Positions 37,007 to 48,318 of a stretch of 64,000 nucleotides of DNA are shown here, piece after piece. The position numbers and the translations under genes were made by a program. The stretch spans positions 1-64,000 of the forward strand of contig NZ_BDDT01000006.1 of assembly GCF_001661495.1 (NCBI RefSeq), in the 5' to 3' direction. The notes under the pieces were generated by a model. It did no database searches, was not told the origin of the DNA, and saw only the letters and a list, made by a program, of their open reading frames with translations. The DNA comes from Pseudoalteromonas prydzensis (GTDB taxonomy: Bacteria; Pseudomonadota; Gammaproteobacteria; Enterobacterales; Alteromonadaceae). The first letter of the stretch is position 1; every line of letters starts with the position of its first letter.

Positions 37007-39169
37007 TTACAACGATTTAATACCCATGTTGTAAAGGGTAAAACCATAAATATCAGCATATTGATCAATGATTTTACTGGTTGGAGTACCCGCACCGTGA
37101 CCTGCGTTTGTTTCTACGCGGATAAGGTACGGATTATTGCCTGCCCCTTTAGTTTGCAGTTCTGCAGCAAATTTATATGAGTGTGCTGGCACTACACGGT
37201 CATCATGATCACCCGTGGTGATCAAGGTCGCAGGGTATTTAACCCCAGCTTTCACATTATGAACTGGCGAATACCCTTTCAAGTACGCAAACATTTCTTT
37301 ACTTTGCTCACTCGTACCGTAGTCATAAGCCCAGCCGGCTCCAGCTGTAAATGTATGATAACGCAGCATATCAAGCACACCAACAGCAGGGAGTGCGACT
37401 TTAAATAGTTCTGGGCGTTGAGTCATTACAGCACCCACTAATAAGCCACCATTTGAACCCCCTCGCACCGCTAAGTAATCACTTGACGTGTATTTTTCGG
37501 CATTTAAGTATTCAGCTGCGGCAATAAAATCATCAAATACATTTTGTTTTTTAAGCTGTGTACCTGCATCGTGCCACTTTTTACCATACTCGCCGCCACC
37601 ACGAATATTAGCAACCGCATAAACGCCGCCTTGCTCCAACCACGCTGCAATTGTTGAGCTAAAGCTTGGTGTCATGCTGGCATTAAAGCCACCATAACCA
37701 TATAAGATTGTTGGGTTTTTGCCATCTCGTTTTAAGTCTTTTTTATAAGAGATGATCATCGGCACCTTGGTACCATCTTTAGAGCTATAAAATACTTGCT
37801 CAGACGTGTACGCCTCTGAATCAAACTGCGCACCAGATTTACGATACACTTCAGAGTTCCCCGTGTTTACATCAAACGAATAGGTGTTACCCGGTGTGGT
37901 GTAATTGGCAAATGAATAATACAAAGTGGTACTTTCTTTTTTACCACTAAAGCCACGCGCAGTGCCCACATCTGGTAGGCTAATTTCACGCACTAACTTA
38001 CCTGTTTTATCGTATTGTTGCACTTTAGAAATAGCATCGACCATGTACTTAGCAAAAAAGAAATCGCCACCTTTAGACATGCTTAATACATTGTCTGTTT
38101 CTGGGATCAAATCCTGCCACTGCGCAGCTGTTGGGTTTGCCGCATCTACCGTCACCACTTTTTTATTCGGTGCATTTAAGTTAGTAACTAAAAATAACGT
38201 GCTGCCATCGTTATCTAATAGATATGTGTCTGAGTTGGTATCACCAACAATCGTCACTAACTCACTATCAGGCTTGGTTAGGTCTTTAATAAACAGTTTA
38301 TTACCTGAGGTAGACACGCTGGCTGATATTAATAAATAACGGTTATCACGGGTTACTGAGGCACCAATGTAACGGTGTTTTTGTTCATCCGTACCGCCAA
38401 AGATCAGCGCATCGGTAGATTGTGCTGTGCCTAACTTATGGTAAAACAGTTTATGTTGATCAGTCTTTGCAGAGAGTTCACTGCCTTTAGGCTTATCATA
38501 GCTTGAATAGTAAAAGCCATCGTTACCGACCCAAGACAAACCACTGAATTTTACATCAATTAATGCTGATTCAAGTTGCTCTTTAGTCTCGGTATTAATA
38601 ATGATCACTTTACGCCAATCGCTGCCACCTTCAGAAATCTGATAAGCAGCCAATGAGCCATCTTCAGAGAACGTAAGACCCGACATTGAAGTCGTACCAT
38701 CTGCACTGAATTTATTTGGGTCGAGGAATACCTCAGCTTCGCCTTCACCTTTTGTACGATAAAGTACATATTGATTTTGTAAGCCATCATTTTTATAGAA
38801 GTACGTGTAATCACCTTCAGTAAATGGCGCTGTTACTTTTTCATAGTTCATCAGCTTTTCAAGGCTGGCTTTTAATTTATCGCGATAAGGAATATTCTCA
38901 AGGTACGAGAAAGTCAGGTTATTTTGTGTTTTAACCCACTGTGCAGTATCGCTGCTCATGTCATCTTCTAACCAGCGATAAGGATCTGCAACCTGTTCAT
39001 CAAAATATTGATCAACAACAGTCCCTTGTTTTGTTTCAGGATAAGTAATAGATTGAGTAACAGTCATGGTTGGTTTGGCATCTTTTTCCGCGGGCATTGA
39101 TACTGATGGTGATTCAGTACAACCCCAAAGCGCAACTAAAACGGCGCAGCTAATGGCTTTTTTTAACAT
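37007..39169 (-). CDS. Prolyl oligopeptidase (S9A) lipoprotein
   Basis: A 720-residue protein starting at the ATG at 39169 (MLKKAISC) with a lipoprotein signal peptide and lipobox (VALWGC), so it would be membrane-anchored in the periplasm. The beta-propeller occupies about residues 60-440. The alpha/beta-hydrolase domain follows with [10 protein letters not shown] near 535, the catalytic serine in [11 protein letters not shown] near 575, aspartate in TTGDHDDRV near 660 and histidine in NAGHGAG near 693. It cleaves short peptides after proline. The first 12 codons of the longer open frame have no signal function and are left out. It is convergent with glsA. Confidence 0.93.
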   Translation of the reverse strand: MLKKAISCAVLVALWGCTESPSVSMPAEKDAKPTMTVTQSITYPETKQGTVVDQYFDEQVADPYRWLEDDMSSDTAQWVKTQNNLTFSYLENIPYRDKLKASLEKLMNYEKVTAPFTEGDYTYFYKNDGLQNQYVLYRTKGEGEAEVFLDPNKFSADGTTSMSGLTFSEDGSLAAYQISEGGSDWRKVIIINTETKEQLESALIDVKFSGLSWVGNDGFYYSSYDKPKGSELSAKTDQHKLFYHKLGTAQSTDALIFGGTDEQKHRYIGASVTRDNRYLLISASVSTSGNKLFIKDLTKPDSELVTIVGDTNSDTYLLDNDGSTLFLVTNLNAPNKKVVTVDAANPTAAQWQDLIPETDNVLSMSKGGDFFFAKYMVDAISKVQQYDKTGKLVREISLPDVGTARGFSGKKESTTLYYSFANYTTPGNTYSFDVNTGNSEVYRKSGAQFDSEAYTSEQVFYSSKDGTKVPMIISYKKDLKRDGKNPTILYGYGGFNASMTPSFSSTIAAWLEQGGVYAVANIRGGGEYGKKWHDAGTQLKKQNVFDDFIAAAEYLNAEKYTSSDYLAVRGGSNGGLLVGAVMTQRPELFKVALPAVGVLDMLRYHTFTAGAGWAYDYGTSEQSKEMFAYLKGYSPVHNVKAGVKYPATLITTGDHDDRVVPAHSYKFAAELQTKGAGNNPYLIRVETNAGHGAGTPTSKIIDQYADIYGFTLYNMGIKSL

Positions 39170-39319
39170 TGTTATGATCTTTGGTTTATTTGTTAGAACT
39201 CGCACGGTATAAATTTAACCTAAGCTTGTCTAGTAGTATGAGATCAAAGCGCCTATTATCTGTAAAGAATTGTAAAACCGTGTATTGTTCACCGTAGATG
39301 TCATCAAAAGGTAAGTAAC

Positions 39320-39631
39320 ATGAAGAGTACGCCTGAATTTACCAGTTTTAAACGCTTTTACCCTTACTACTTAAAAGAGCATAGAAATGTAACCTGTCGT
39401 CGCCTGCATTTTGTTGGCAGCTCCTTAGTACTGATAATCATTTTATACGCACTGTTTAACCAACAATTTATGTTATTGTGGTTGCTTCCCATTGTTGGCT
39501 ATGGCTTTGCCTGGGTTGGCCATTACTTCTTCGAAAAGAACCGCCCCGCGACCTTTAAATACCCGTTTTATAGCTTGTGGGGTGACTGGGTGATGTTTAA
39601 AGACATGTTAGTCGGAAAGATTAAGTGGTAG
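39320..39631 (+). CDS. Mpo1-like DUF962 membrane protein
   Basis: A 103-residue protein with two to three hydrophobic segments (LVLIIILYALF and LLWLLPIVGYGFAWVG). The motif HRNVTCRRLHFVGS near residue 20 and GHYFFEKNRPATFKYPFYSLWGDWVMF near 66 identify the DUF962 family. Yeast Mpo1 of the same fold is a dioxygenase acting on 2-hydroxy fatty acids, but this short bacterial version is uncharacterised and a shared reaction is inferred. A second, longer Mpo1-like protein is encoded at 48319-48822. The gene ends at a small terminator. Confidence 0.85.
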   Translation: MKSTPEFTSFKRFYPYYLKEHRNVTCRRLHFVGSSLVLIIILYALFNQQFMLLWLLPIVGYGFAWVGHYFFEKNRPATFKYPFYSLWGDWVMFKDMLVGKIKW

Positions 39632-39650
39632 TAAATCTGCTACCCTTTTT
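39627..39650 (+). terminator. Terminator after the DUF962 gene
   Basis: GGTAG and CTACC (39627-39631 and 39640-39644) form a small stem followed by five Ts; the stop codon sits in it. Confidence 0.6.
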
Positions 39651-39758
39651 ACAGCATTGCTTTGAAGTAATTATCGAGCAATAAGTCGATATCTAGTCCT
39701 GTTTTTGTCGCGCTTCAGTGATATAGTTAACACCATTTTCGCTATTCAAGATATTAAA

Positions 39759-41606
39759 ATGTATCGATTATTTGAACGGATGATTAAGCCGTTTCCACAG
39801 CAACAACCTACTCAGCCTCCAGCAACGTTATTTGCGTTTTGCCGTCATTACACCAAGGGCATGGAAGTCTCGCTGTTCTTTATGTCGCTTAGCGCAGCAT
39901 TACTAGCAATTTTAGAGGTGTCTTTATTTAGTTATATGGGTCAGCTTGTTGATTGGCTCAGTGCTTATACACCCGAAACATTATTTGTTGAGCAAAAATC
40001 TGAACTCATAAAAATGGCGCTTGTGCTGCTTGTTGTATTGCCGACGGTGGTATTTTTTCATTCAGCAGTACTACATCAAGCTTTATTGGGGAATTACCCA
40101 ATGTCAATTCGCTGGCTTGCACACCGTTACCTGCTACGTCAAAGTGTCAGCTTTTACCAAAACGAATTTGCCGGACGGATTGCTACCAAAGTAATGCAAA
40201 CCTCCCTTGCTGTTCGCGAAACGGTGATGAAATTACTCGATGTACTTATGTATATTGTGGTGTATTTTGGCGCGATGGTGTTTTTAGTTGCAGAAGCTGA
40301 CTGGCGGTTAATGATCCCATTACTGGTGTGGTTAGCTTTGTATATTTTGATTCAAATGTACTACGTGCCTAAGCTCAAAAAAGTAGCCAGTTCACAGGCT
40401 GATGCCCGCTCTGAAATGACAGGTCGCATAGTTGACAGCTACACTAACATTTCCACTATTAAATTATTTTCTTACACACAACGTGAAGAGCAATACGCAA
40501 AAGACAGTATGGATGTGTTTTTACAACCTGTTTATAAGCAAATGCGCTTAGTGACTAGCTTGAATTTTGCTATTCAAACCCTTAACTACTTCTTGGTATT
40601 TAGCGTTGCAGCACTGTCATTGTATTTATGGACCCTCAGTGCTATTAGTGCTGGCGCAATCGCGATTGCCGTCAGCTTAGCGCTGCGCTTAAATGGCATG
40701 GCACAGTGGATCATGTGGGAAATTAGTGGCCTATTTGAAAACATTGGCACTGTTGCCGATGGTATGAAAACTCTATCAAACCCGATAGAAGTTGATGATC
40801 AACCCAATGCCGACACCTTGCAAGTCAGCGCAGGTGCTATTGAGTTTAAACAAGTACACTTCAATTATGGCAAAGCCGCCAATGAAACTCAGCGTGGCGC
40901 GGTGATCAATAGCTTAAACTTAAACATTAAAGCCGGTGAAAAAATAGGTTTAGTGGGTCGCTCTGGAGCTGGTAAATCAACGCTGGTTAATTTATTACTG
41001 CGTTTTTACGATGTAGATAGCGGCAGTATTAATATTGACGGTCAAGACATCTCAAAAGTGAGCCAAGAAAGCTTACGTAAGTACATTGCGATGGTCACCC
41101 AAGATACCTCTTTATTACACCGCTCGGTAAAAGAAAATATCTTATATGGCCGACCCGACGCCAGTGATGAAGAAATGTTGTGCGCGGCCAGACAAGCCAA
41201 AGCACTTGAATTTATCGCCGATCTTGAAGACAGTAAAGGTAATAAAGGCTTTGCCGCGCAAGTTGGCGAACGAGGTGTAAAACTCTCCGGCGGACAGCGC
41301 CAACGTATCGCCATTGCCCGCGTGCTGCTTAAAAATGCCCCAATCCTGATTTTAGATGAAGCAACCAGCGCGCTTGACTCTGAAGTCGAAGCAGCTATTC
41401 AAGCCAGCCTTGATGATTTAATGACAGGAAAAACTGTGATAGCGATTGCCCATCGACTCTCCACTATTGCGCAAATGGATAGGCTTATCGTGCTTGATGA
41501 CGGTGGTATTGTAGAGCAAGGTAGCCATGACGAACTGCTGGCGAAAAATGGCATTTATGCCGCTTTATGGGCGCATCAAACCGGTGGTTTCATCGGTGTA
41601 GAATAA
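39759..41606 (+). CDS. ABC exporter, fused permease-ATPase half-transporter
   Basis: A 615-residue inner-membrane protein. Six membrane segments span about residues 40-330. The ATPase domain follows with Walker A VGRSGAGKST near residue 415, signature LSGGQRQRIAIARVLL near 528 and Walker B PILILDEATSALDSE near 550, in the order of MsbA-type homodimeric exporters. Substrate is not deducible: lipid, peptide or drug is possible. The ATG at 39759 (MYRLFERMIK) is preferred to a TTG at 39705, although its ribosome-binding site is weak. It is probably transcribed alone. Confidence 0.88.
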   Translation: MYRLFERMIKPFPQQQPTQPPATLFAFCRHYTKGMEVSLFFMSLSAALLAILEVSLFSYMGQLVDWLSAYTPETLFVEQKSELIKMALVLLVVLPTVVFFHSAVLHQALLGNYPMSIRWLAHRYLLRQSVSFYQNEFAGRIATKVMQTSLAVRETVMKLLDVLMYIVVYFGAMVFLVAEADWRLMIPLLVWLALYILIQMYYVPKLKKVASSQADARSEMTGRIVDSYTNISTIKLFSYTQREEQYAKDSMDVFLQPVYKQMRLVTSLNFAIQTLNYFLVFSVAALSLYLWTLSAISAGAIAIAVSLALRLNGMAQWIMWEISGLFENIGTVADGMKTLSNPIEVDDQPNADTLQVSAGAIEFKQVHFNYGKAANETQRGAVINSLNLNIKAGEKIGLVGRSGAGKSTLVNLLLRFYDVDSGSINIDGQDISKVSQESLRKYIAMVTQDTSLLHRSVKENILYGRPDASDEEMLCAARQAKALEFIADLEDSKGNKGFAAQVGERGVKLSGGQRQRIAIARVLLKNAPILILDEATSALDSEVEAAIQASLDDLMTGKTVIAIAHRLSTIAQMDRLIVLDDGGIVEQGSHDELLAKNGIYAALWAHQTGGFIGVE

Positions 41607-42012
41607 CTTTTACCTAACCACAACACCTCGCTAAGTTGCAAAATCGAAACCCAGTATTTTGCAACTTAACCAGCTAAATTTTTCTGCACACTAAAAGCCA
41701 GCCAAGCTTCAAGCAGCATTGCAATTAAAATCGATTTAAACCTCTTTAAAACCAAACTGTTGTGCGTTTCTATGGCAATTACTCTCATTGTTGTTGCTTG
41801 TTAAAATGGGTTGCTATTGTTGCAAAGTAACGCCTTGATATTAAACCCGTGTTAAACGCTGGGTTCTGCACCTTGAGGTGGTTTGGGTATACTGCTATAA
41901 TCGCGGCCTTTCATAGCCAGCGTAATTTTTCAGAGTGTTTTTTCTTTAGCTCTGTAATACGCGTAAACGCTAGTAGTTTAAATTACAGCAACCTGTATAA
42001 GCGAAATTATCC
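41607..42012. repeat. Intergenic region with a 13-base perfect inverted repeat
   Basis: The arms TAAGTTGCAAAAT (41632-41644) and its inverse (41656-41668) enclose eleven bases 25 bases after the ABC exporter stop. It is a probable terminator of that gene, although its tail is not T-rich. The remaining 200 bases before the mnmA promoter hold nothing recognisable. Confidence 0.6.
41873..41901 (+). promoter_or_regulatory. Sigma-70 promoter of the mnmA operon
   Basis: TTGAGG (41873-41878), a 17-base spacer and a perfect TATAAT (41896-41901) stand about 110 bases before the mnmA start. The transcription start would be near 41908, giving an untranslated leader of about 105 bases. Confidence 0.75.
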
Positions 42013-43113
42013 ATGAGCGAAAATAGTCACATTAAAGTCATCGTTGGCATGTCCGGCGGTGTTGATTCTTCTGTATCAGCTTATTTATTAAAACAACAAG
42101 GCTATCAAGTTGAAGGCTTGTTTATGAAGAACTGGGAAGAAGACGATAATGATGAATATTGCGCCGCAGCTGATGATTTAAAAGATGCTCAAGCGGTCTG
42201 TGACAAGCTTGGTATTGAGCTGCACACAGTAAACTTTGCCGCAGAATATTGGGATAACGTGTTTGAGTATTTCCTTGCTGAGTACAAAGCAGGCCGTACA
42301 CCGAATCCTGACATCATGTGTAATAAAGAAATTAAATTCAAAGCCTTTTTGGAATTTGCAGCCACCGCCCTTGATGCTGACTTTATTGCCACAGGGCATT
42401 ATGTGCGTCGTGAATTACGCGATGACAAATATGTCATGTGCCGCGGCCTTGATGATAATAAAGATCAAAGCTACTTCTTGTACACATTAAGCCATGAACA
42501 TATTGCACAAACACTTTTCCCGGTTGGTGATATAGCCAAACCAGAAGTGCGCCGCATTGCTGAAGAACAAGATTTAATTACTCACGATAAAAAAGACAGC
42601 ACCGGTATTTGTTTTATCGGCGAGCGTAAATTTAAAGACTTTTTACAAAAATTCTTACCTGCACAACCGGGTGTTATTGAAGACACCGATGGCAATAATG
42701 TTGGTGAGCATGAAGGCTTGATGTATCACACATTAGGACAACGTAAAGGTTTACTCATTGGTGGCATGAAAGAAGGCTCTGGCGAACCGTGGTACGTGGT
42801 TGATAAAGATCTAGATCGCAACGTATTGGTTGTTGGTCAAGGTAAAGATCACGCCCGCCTATACAGCAATGGCTTAAATGCTAACCAATTACACTGGGTT
42901 GACCGTGCTGGGCCAAAAGGCACCACGCGCTGTACAGTAAAAACCCGTTATCGCCAAGAAGACATCAACTGTACCCTACTCGTTGGTGATGATGGTTTCG
43001 CAAGAGTGTTATTTGATGAGCCGCAAAAAGCCGTAACGCCTGGTCAATCGGCAGTATTTTATGCCAATGAAGTGTGTTTAGGTGGTGGTATTATTGACTC
43101 GGTGATCAAATAA
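42013..43113 (+). CDS. mnmA: tRNA-specific 2-thiouridylase MnmA
   Basis: A 366-residue cytoplasmic enzyme that installs the 2-thio group on U34 of tRNA for Glu, Gln and Lys, using sulfur from the IscS-Tus relay. The PP-loop [13 protein letters not shown] near residue 15 binds ATP. The catalytic cysteines are in [12 protein letters not shown] near 102 and [15 protein letters not shown] near 202. The length and the order mnmA-hflD-purB match the usual gammaproteobacterial arrangement. The hflD gene overlaps its stop by one base. Confidence 0.97.
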   Translation: MSENSHIKVIVGMSGGVDSSVSAYLLKQQGYQVEGLFMKNWEEDDNDEYCAAADDLKDAQAVCDKLGIELHTVNFAAEYWDNVFEYFLAEYKAGRTPNPDIMCNKEIKFKAFLEFAATALDADFIATGHYVRRELRDDKYVMCRGLDDNKDQSYFLYTLSHEHIAQTLFPVGDIAKPEVRRIAEEQDLITHDKKDSTGICFIGERKFKDFLQKFLPAQPGVIEDTDGNNVGEHEGLMYHTLGQRKGLLIGGMKEGSGEPWYVVDKDLDRNVLVVGQGKDHARLYSNGLNANQLHWVDRAGPKGTTRCTVKTRYRQEDINCTLLVGDDGFARVLFDEPQKAVTPGQSAVFYANEVCLGGGIIDSVIK

Positions 43114-43715
43114 TGAATGAAAACCAAGTCATGGCACTTGCAGCCATGTGCCAAGTTGCCAAACAAGTACAAAAAATAGCGCAGTATGGCAGTAGTAATG
43201 ACTACGAGTTAGAAAAACTGTTAAATAGCATTGTAGAAACATCGCCAGAAACACCAAGTGATGTTTATCAAGGCACTGAAAATCTTAGAGATGGCTACAA
43301 AAGTCTGCTTAATCAACTCAGTGCTGGTGAAAAGAAAGATGTTGAAATCGTCAAATACGTTGGCGGTTTAATGCAACTTGAACGCGCTTTAAGCGCCAAA
43401 GCAAGTAGCTTAGCAGAGCTTGGTAAAGGCATTGAGGATGTTAAACGACGTCTTGATCACTTTGCCATTACCGATGACACAGTGATAGCTGCCCTTGCCG
43501 ATATTTATTCAAAGGTGCTTAGCCCCCTTGGGCACCGAATTCAGGTTTATGGCAAACCCGATTTATTAAAACAGCAATTAGTACAACACAAAATACGTGC
43601 ATTATTATTAGCAGGTATTCGCAGTGCAGTATTATGGCGACAAATGGGCGGTAAACGCCGCCACTTTTTCTTTGCGAAAAGAAAAATCATCGCCATTGCT
43701 AAAAACCATATTTAA
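43113..43715 (+). CDS. hflD: HflD, lysogenization regulator homologue
   Basis: A 200-residue protein, predominantly helical, peripherally membrane-associated in E. coli, where it affects phage lambda lysogenization by binding CII. The N-terminal QVMALAAMCQVAKQVQ and the C-terminal AGIRSAVLWRQMGGKRRHFFFAKRKI are typical. It starts on the stop codon of mnmA (TAATG) and precedes purB by 32 bases, so the three genes form the expected operon. Its role outside phage infection is unclear. Confidence 0.93.
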   Translation: MNENQVMALAAMCQVAKQVQKIAQYGSSNDYELEKLLNSIVETSPETPSDVYQGTENLRDGYKSLLNQLSAGEKKDVEIVKYVGGLMQLERALSAKASSLAELGKGIEDVKRRLDHFAITDDTVIAALADIYSKVLSPLGHRIQVYGKPDLLKQQLVQHKIRALLLAGIRSAVLWRQMGGKRRHFFFAKRKIIAIAKNHI

Positions 43716-43732
43716 TTATCGTTCAAAACTAA

Positions 43733-45118
<1,386 letters not shown>

Positions 45119-45140
45119 GCTTTTAGCTAAAATGTTTACA

Positions 45141-45170
45141 AAGCGAAAGGTAGCCCTTTCGCTTTTTTTA
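45141..45170 (+). terminator. Terminator after purB
   Basis: AAGCGAAAGG and CCTTTCGCTT form a ten-pair stem with a TAGC loop and a run of five more Ts. Confidence 0.92.
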
Positions 45171-45192
45171 TTCCTATCGAGTGGTGATCATC

Positions 45193-46338
45193 ATGTATCA
45201 ATTAACGATTAACAACCTTACAGAACAAGAATTTCTATCTGAATATTGGCAAAAAAAACCGCTATTGATCAAACAAGGTTTTGTAGATTTTGTCGACCCA
45301 CTTGATGCAAATGAACTTGCAGGCCTTGCCATGGAAGAGAGTATTGAGTCGCGTATCATTACCAATCAGGATAATGATTGGCAAGCCTACCACGGACCAT
45401 TTGAAGATTTTGACTTACTCAAAGAGCAGCACTCAACTCTATTAGTACAAGCTGTGGATCATTGGCATCCAGCTGCTGCCCAGCTACTTGAACCATTTCG
45501 CTTTATTCCTAACTGGCGAATTGATGATTTAATGATTAGTTTTTCAACTCCCGCAGGTGGTGTCGGCCCACATTTAGACCAATACGATGTGTTTATTATT
45601 CAAGGTGAAGGCAAGCGCCATTGGCGTGTCGGTATGCCGGATAGCAATTTAAAACAATTTGCACAAAATAAAAGTCTCTTACAAGTTGAGCAATTCCCTG
45701 CTGTTATTGATTGTATCCTTGAACCAGGTGACATTTTATATATCCCGCCAGGCTGTCCACACGAAGGTTACGCAGTAGAAAATGCGCTTAATTATTCAAT
45801 TGGTTTTCGCGCGCCTAATCAGCGTGATTTACTTTCAAACTTCGCTGATCACATTATCGATAAAGAAGCTGGTAATAGTCGCTATCAAGATCCTGACATT
45901 ATGCTACGTGAGTCTAAAGGTGAGATCCAAACTAGTGAAGCCGAAAATATTAAGCAATTAATGCAAGCAATGCTAAATGATGATGCTTTATTTAAAACAT
46001 GGTTAGGTACAACACTCAGTCAGCCAAAACATGAAATGGATTTAATGCCACCTGAAGATTTATTTGATAGTGAACAAGTAGCTGAGCTATTAATGGATGA
46101 TGAGATTATTTTTGAGCGTTTAGGTGGCACTCGTGCGTTATATCAAGTTTTTGAAAACGAAATACTTTTAAGCGTCAATGGCGAGAACTATCACCTTCTT
46201 GTTAGCGATCTTGCAGCGGTTAAATTACTCACCGATCACACCGAAGTGACAGCAGAGCAATTAAATAGTTCAAAAAATAGCTTAGTTTTTGTACAAACCT
46301 TTACTACACTTCTTAATGAGGGGATTTGGTTTTGCTAG
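45193..46338 (+). CDS. roxA: Ribosomal protein uL16 3-hydroxylase
   Basis: A 381-residue iron(II)/2-oxoglutarate oxygenase of the JmjC/cupin type (YcfD) that hydroxylates an arginine of uL16. The metal ligands are in PHLDQYDVFIIQGEGKRHW near residue 122 (HxD) and the distal histidine in PPGCPHEGYAVENALN near 187. The C-terminal third, including the winged-helix region, begins about 250. The ATG at 45193 (MYQLTINN) is used; the longer frame starts with GTG codons that have no ribosome-binding site. It is followed 12 bases later by a GNAT gene and likely co-transcribed. Confidence 0.9.
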   Translation: MYQLTINNLTEQEFLSEYWQKKPLLIKQGFVDFVDPLDANELAGLAMEESIESRIITNQDNDWQAYHGPFEDFDLLKEQHSTLLVQAVDHWHPAAAQLLEPFRFIPNWRIDDLMISFSTPAGGVGPHLDQYDVFIIQGEGKRHWRVGMPDSNLKQFAQNKSLLQVEQFPAVIDCILEPGDILYIPPGCPHEGYAVENALNYSIGFRAPNQRDLLSNFADHIIDKEAGNSRYQDPDIMLRESKGEIQTSEAENIKQLMQAMLNDDALFKTWLGTTLSQPKHEMDLMPPEDLFDSEQVAELLMDDEIIFERLGGTRALYQVFENEILLSVNGENYHLLVSDLAAVKLLTDHTEVTAEQLNSSKNSLVFVQTFTTLLNEGIWFC

Positions 46339-46350
46339 GAGTGTGTTTTT

Positions 46351-46809
46351 ATGGGCTATCATATCAACAAGGTCGAGTGGGAGTTAGGGAAGGAGTTATT
46401 ACAACAGATCAGAGAGCGGGTCTTTGTATGTGAACTACATATTCCCAAACATATCGAATTTGATAATCTTGATCAGTGTGCTCATCATATTCTCGTAACT
46501 GACGATAGCCAAGTGGCTATCGCTACTGGCAGGCTATGCAGCGACGGCTTAATTGGCCGCATTGCTGTGCTGCCAGAACATCGTAATCGCTCTGTATATC
46601 GCTCACTTCTGACATATATTGTTAATCTGGCACAGCAGCAAGGCTGTGAATGTGTCAGCATTAATTGTATTTTAAATGAGGTAGAACGATTTAAACGCAA
46701 TGGCTTTGAACAACAAGGCCATGTGTTTATGGAAGCAGGTATTCCGCGACTGCGTATGCAATGCCCAATAAATCGATTTAATACTAAACCATTTACGCTG
46801 GTGCATTAA
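46351..46809 (+). CDS. GNAT-family N-acetyltransferase
   Basis: A 152-residue cytoplasmic enzyme. Residues about 60-95 hold the acetyl-CoA loop (GRIAVLPEHRNRSVYRSLL), although the usual Q/RxxGxG/A motif is diverged to HRNRSVYRS. The N-terminus (RERVFVCELHIPKHIEFD) resembles the YjbJ/ElaA-type GNATs. Ribosome-binding TAGGAG precedes the ATG. Substrate is unknown. The gene follows roxA and shares its operon. Confidence 0.82.
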   Translation: MGYHINKVEWELGKELLQQIRERVFVCELHIPKHIEFDNLDQCAHHILVTDDSQVAIATGRLCSDGLIGRIAVLPEHRNRSVYRSLLTYIVNLAQQQGCECVSINCILNEVERFKRNGFEQQGHVFMEAGIPRLRMQCPINRFNTKPFTLVH

Positions 46810-46819
46810 TTTGATCCAT

Positions 46820-46864
46820 AAAGCGAACTAATTAAGCTGCAAAGTCAGCTAGTTAGTTCGCTTT
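46820..46864. terminator. Bidirectional terminator hairpin
   Basis: AAAGCGAACTAA with CAGCTAGTTAGTTCGCTTT forms a long stem closing around GCTGCAAAGTCAGC. It separates the convergent roxA-GNAT and DUF4826 genes. Confidence 0.8.
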
Positions 46865-46894
46865 AGTAAAACTAATTATTTCGAGCTAATAACG

Positions 46895-47359
46895 TTATTT
46901 AGCTTCGTTTTTCCACAACTCTTCTCTTTCGTACATCTCATAAAGACCATGTGCACGATTAATTAAAAGATTAGCAAAATCAACTTGCGTTTTATCACGC
47001 GCGCCGCCGCTGTGAATGATTTGATCAGCTTTTAACTGCCATTGCAGAGAAAAATAACGCAATGCATCACGGGCATTTTCAGCAACCGATGCTAGCGCAT
47101 GATCCGTTGGTAGGCGACCGGTGATCACCCAATAGTTTTTTCCGTCTTGAGCTTTAAACTTCCACAAAGCACATAATGGGGCAATAAATCGGCTTTCTTT
47201 TTCTATTAAGCTTTTTGGCATCACGCCTTTTTCAGCTAAGTGCTTTTGCGCGTTTTGAAAACACTCACGCTGCCACATCACACTTTGCTGCTCAGCTTGA
47301 GCTTGCTCTTCTGGTGTTAGCGGTTTAGCTTGTTTTGATTCCACTTGTTCTTGTTCCAT
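46895..47359 (-). CDS. DUF4826-like protein
   Basis: A 154-residue soluble protein starting at the ATG at 47359 (MEQEQVESKQ). The first 35 residues are highly charged (LTPEEQAQAEQQSVMWQ), followed by a compact domain with FIAPLCALWKFKAQDGKNYWVITGRLP near residue 65 and LRYFSLQWQLKADQII near 105. This is the DUF4826 pattern. Function unknown. The longer open frame to 47404 adds a cysteine-rich run that does not resemble the family. It lies upstream of the SDR gene by 141 bases. Confidence 0.75.
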   Translation of the reverse strand: MEQEQVESKQAKPLTPEEQAQAEQQSVMWQRECFQNAQKHLAEKGVMPKSLIEKESRFIAPLCALWKFKAQDGKNYWVITGRLPTDHALASVAENARDALRYFSLQWQLKADQIIHSGGARDKTQVDFANLLINRAHGLYEMYEREELWKNEAK

Positions 47360-47500
47360 TACAATAGTTACTCTTTTACAACATTTTTTACACTTTAAGG
47401 GCATATAATTTATGGTGCAAGTAATAAAGGACGAAACTTCCTCGTTGGCCGTGTGTTTGTTTGCAATTCAGCCAATACCGACACAATAACCACAATAATT

Positions 47501-48292
47501 TTACCGATAGTTAGTTCTTGCCGTTAAACGGTTGAATAAACCTGGGAAAAAACGCTTTATCGTGGGTGCCCAGCCACTTAGCCCCTCACCGATTACAACT
47601 TCATCTTTTCCTTTGCCAATCGCACTAATCATTTGCTTAACGGCAAGCGTGACATCCATGCCATTTTCAATAGAGTGCTCAGCTTGATTTTGCGCCACAC
47701 CATGGTCATTTAACGAGTTATGGGCTATGGCTGTTTTAATAGAACCAGGGCATACTGTTAAACAATGAATGTTTTTATCTGCCACTTCTGCGCGCAGGCA
47801 ATCCATAAAGCCAACGACGGCGTATTTAGAACCTGAATAACCCGTTCTAAACTTAGAACCAACCTTCCCCGCTACACTGCTGATTGACACCACAGAGCCA
47901 CTGCCTTGTGCAACCATGCTTGGTAATACCGCTTTTGTAAGTGCTATTAAACCAAAGTAATTGACTTCCATTAACTGGCGATACACTGCAAAATCATTTT
48001 CCAAAAACAAGCTGCGCTGTGATACACCGCTGTTATTGATTAAAATATCGACTTTACCAATGTCGTTGATGTGCTGAGTGACGTATTCAAGTACCTGCTC
48101 TGGTTGTGCTAAATCAAGAGGGATCACTTTATGTTGGCTACCGTTTAGTTCACTACACAACTGCTCAAGCTTAGCAACATTACGGGCTGATAAAATAACC
48201 CGCGCGCCCAACTGCGCAAACTGAATTGCTAACTCTTTGCCAATACCTGAGGATGCACCGGTGATCCACACTGTTTTATTATTAAAATTCAT
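47501..48292 (-). CDS. Short-chain dehydrogenase/reductase
   Basis: A 263-residue NAD(P)-dependent oxidoreductase with the Rossmann motif TGASSGIGKELA near residue 12 and NNSGVSQRS near 87. The catalytic serine lies in ISSVAGKVG near 140 and tyrosine and lysine in YSGSKYAVVG near 154. It resembles DHRS7-like or fatty-acid related SDRs but the substrate is unknown. It is upstream of the Mpo1-like gene on the same strand only by orientation (the Mpo1-like gene comes first, 26 bases before this start), so the two are likely one operon, which hints at lipid metabolism. Confidence 0.9.
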   Translation of the reverse strand: MNFNNKTVWITGASSGIGKELAIQFAQLGARVILSARNVAKLEQLCSELNGSQHKVIPLDLAQPEQVLEYVTQHINDIGKVDILINNSGVSQRSLFLENDFAVYRQLMEVNYFGLIALTKAVLPSMVAQGSGSVVSISSVAGKVGSKFRTGYSGSKYAVVGFMDCLRAEVADKNIHCLTVCPGSIKTAIAHNSLNDHGVAQNQAEHSIENGMDVTLAVKQMISAIGKGKDEVVIGEGLSGWAPTIKRFFPGLFNRLTARTNYR

Positions 48293-48318
48293 TAGTTACC
48301 TTTATTGATATTGGTTGT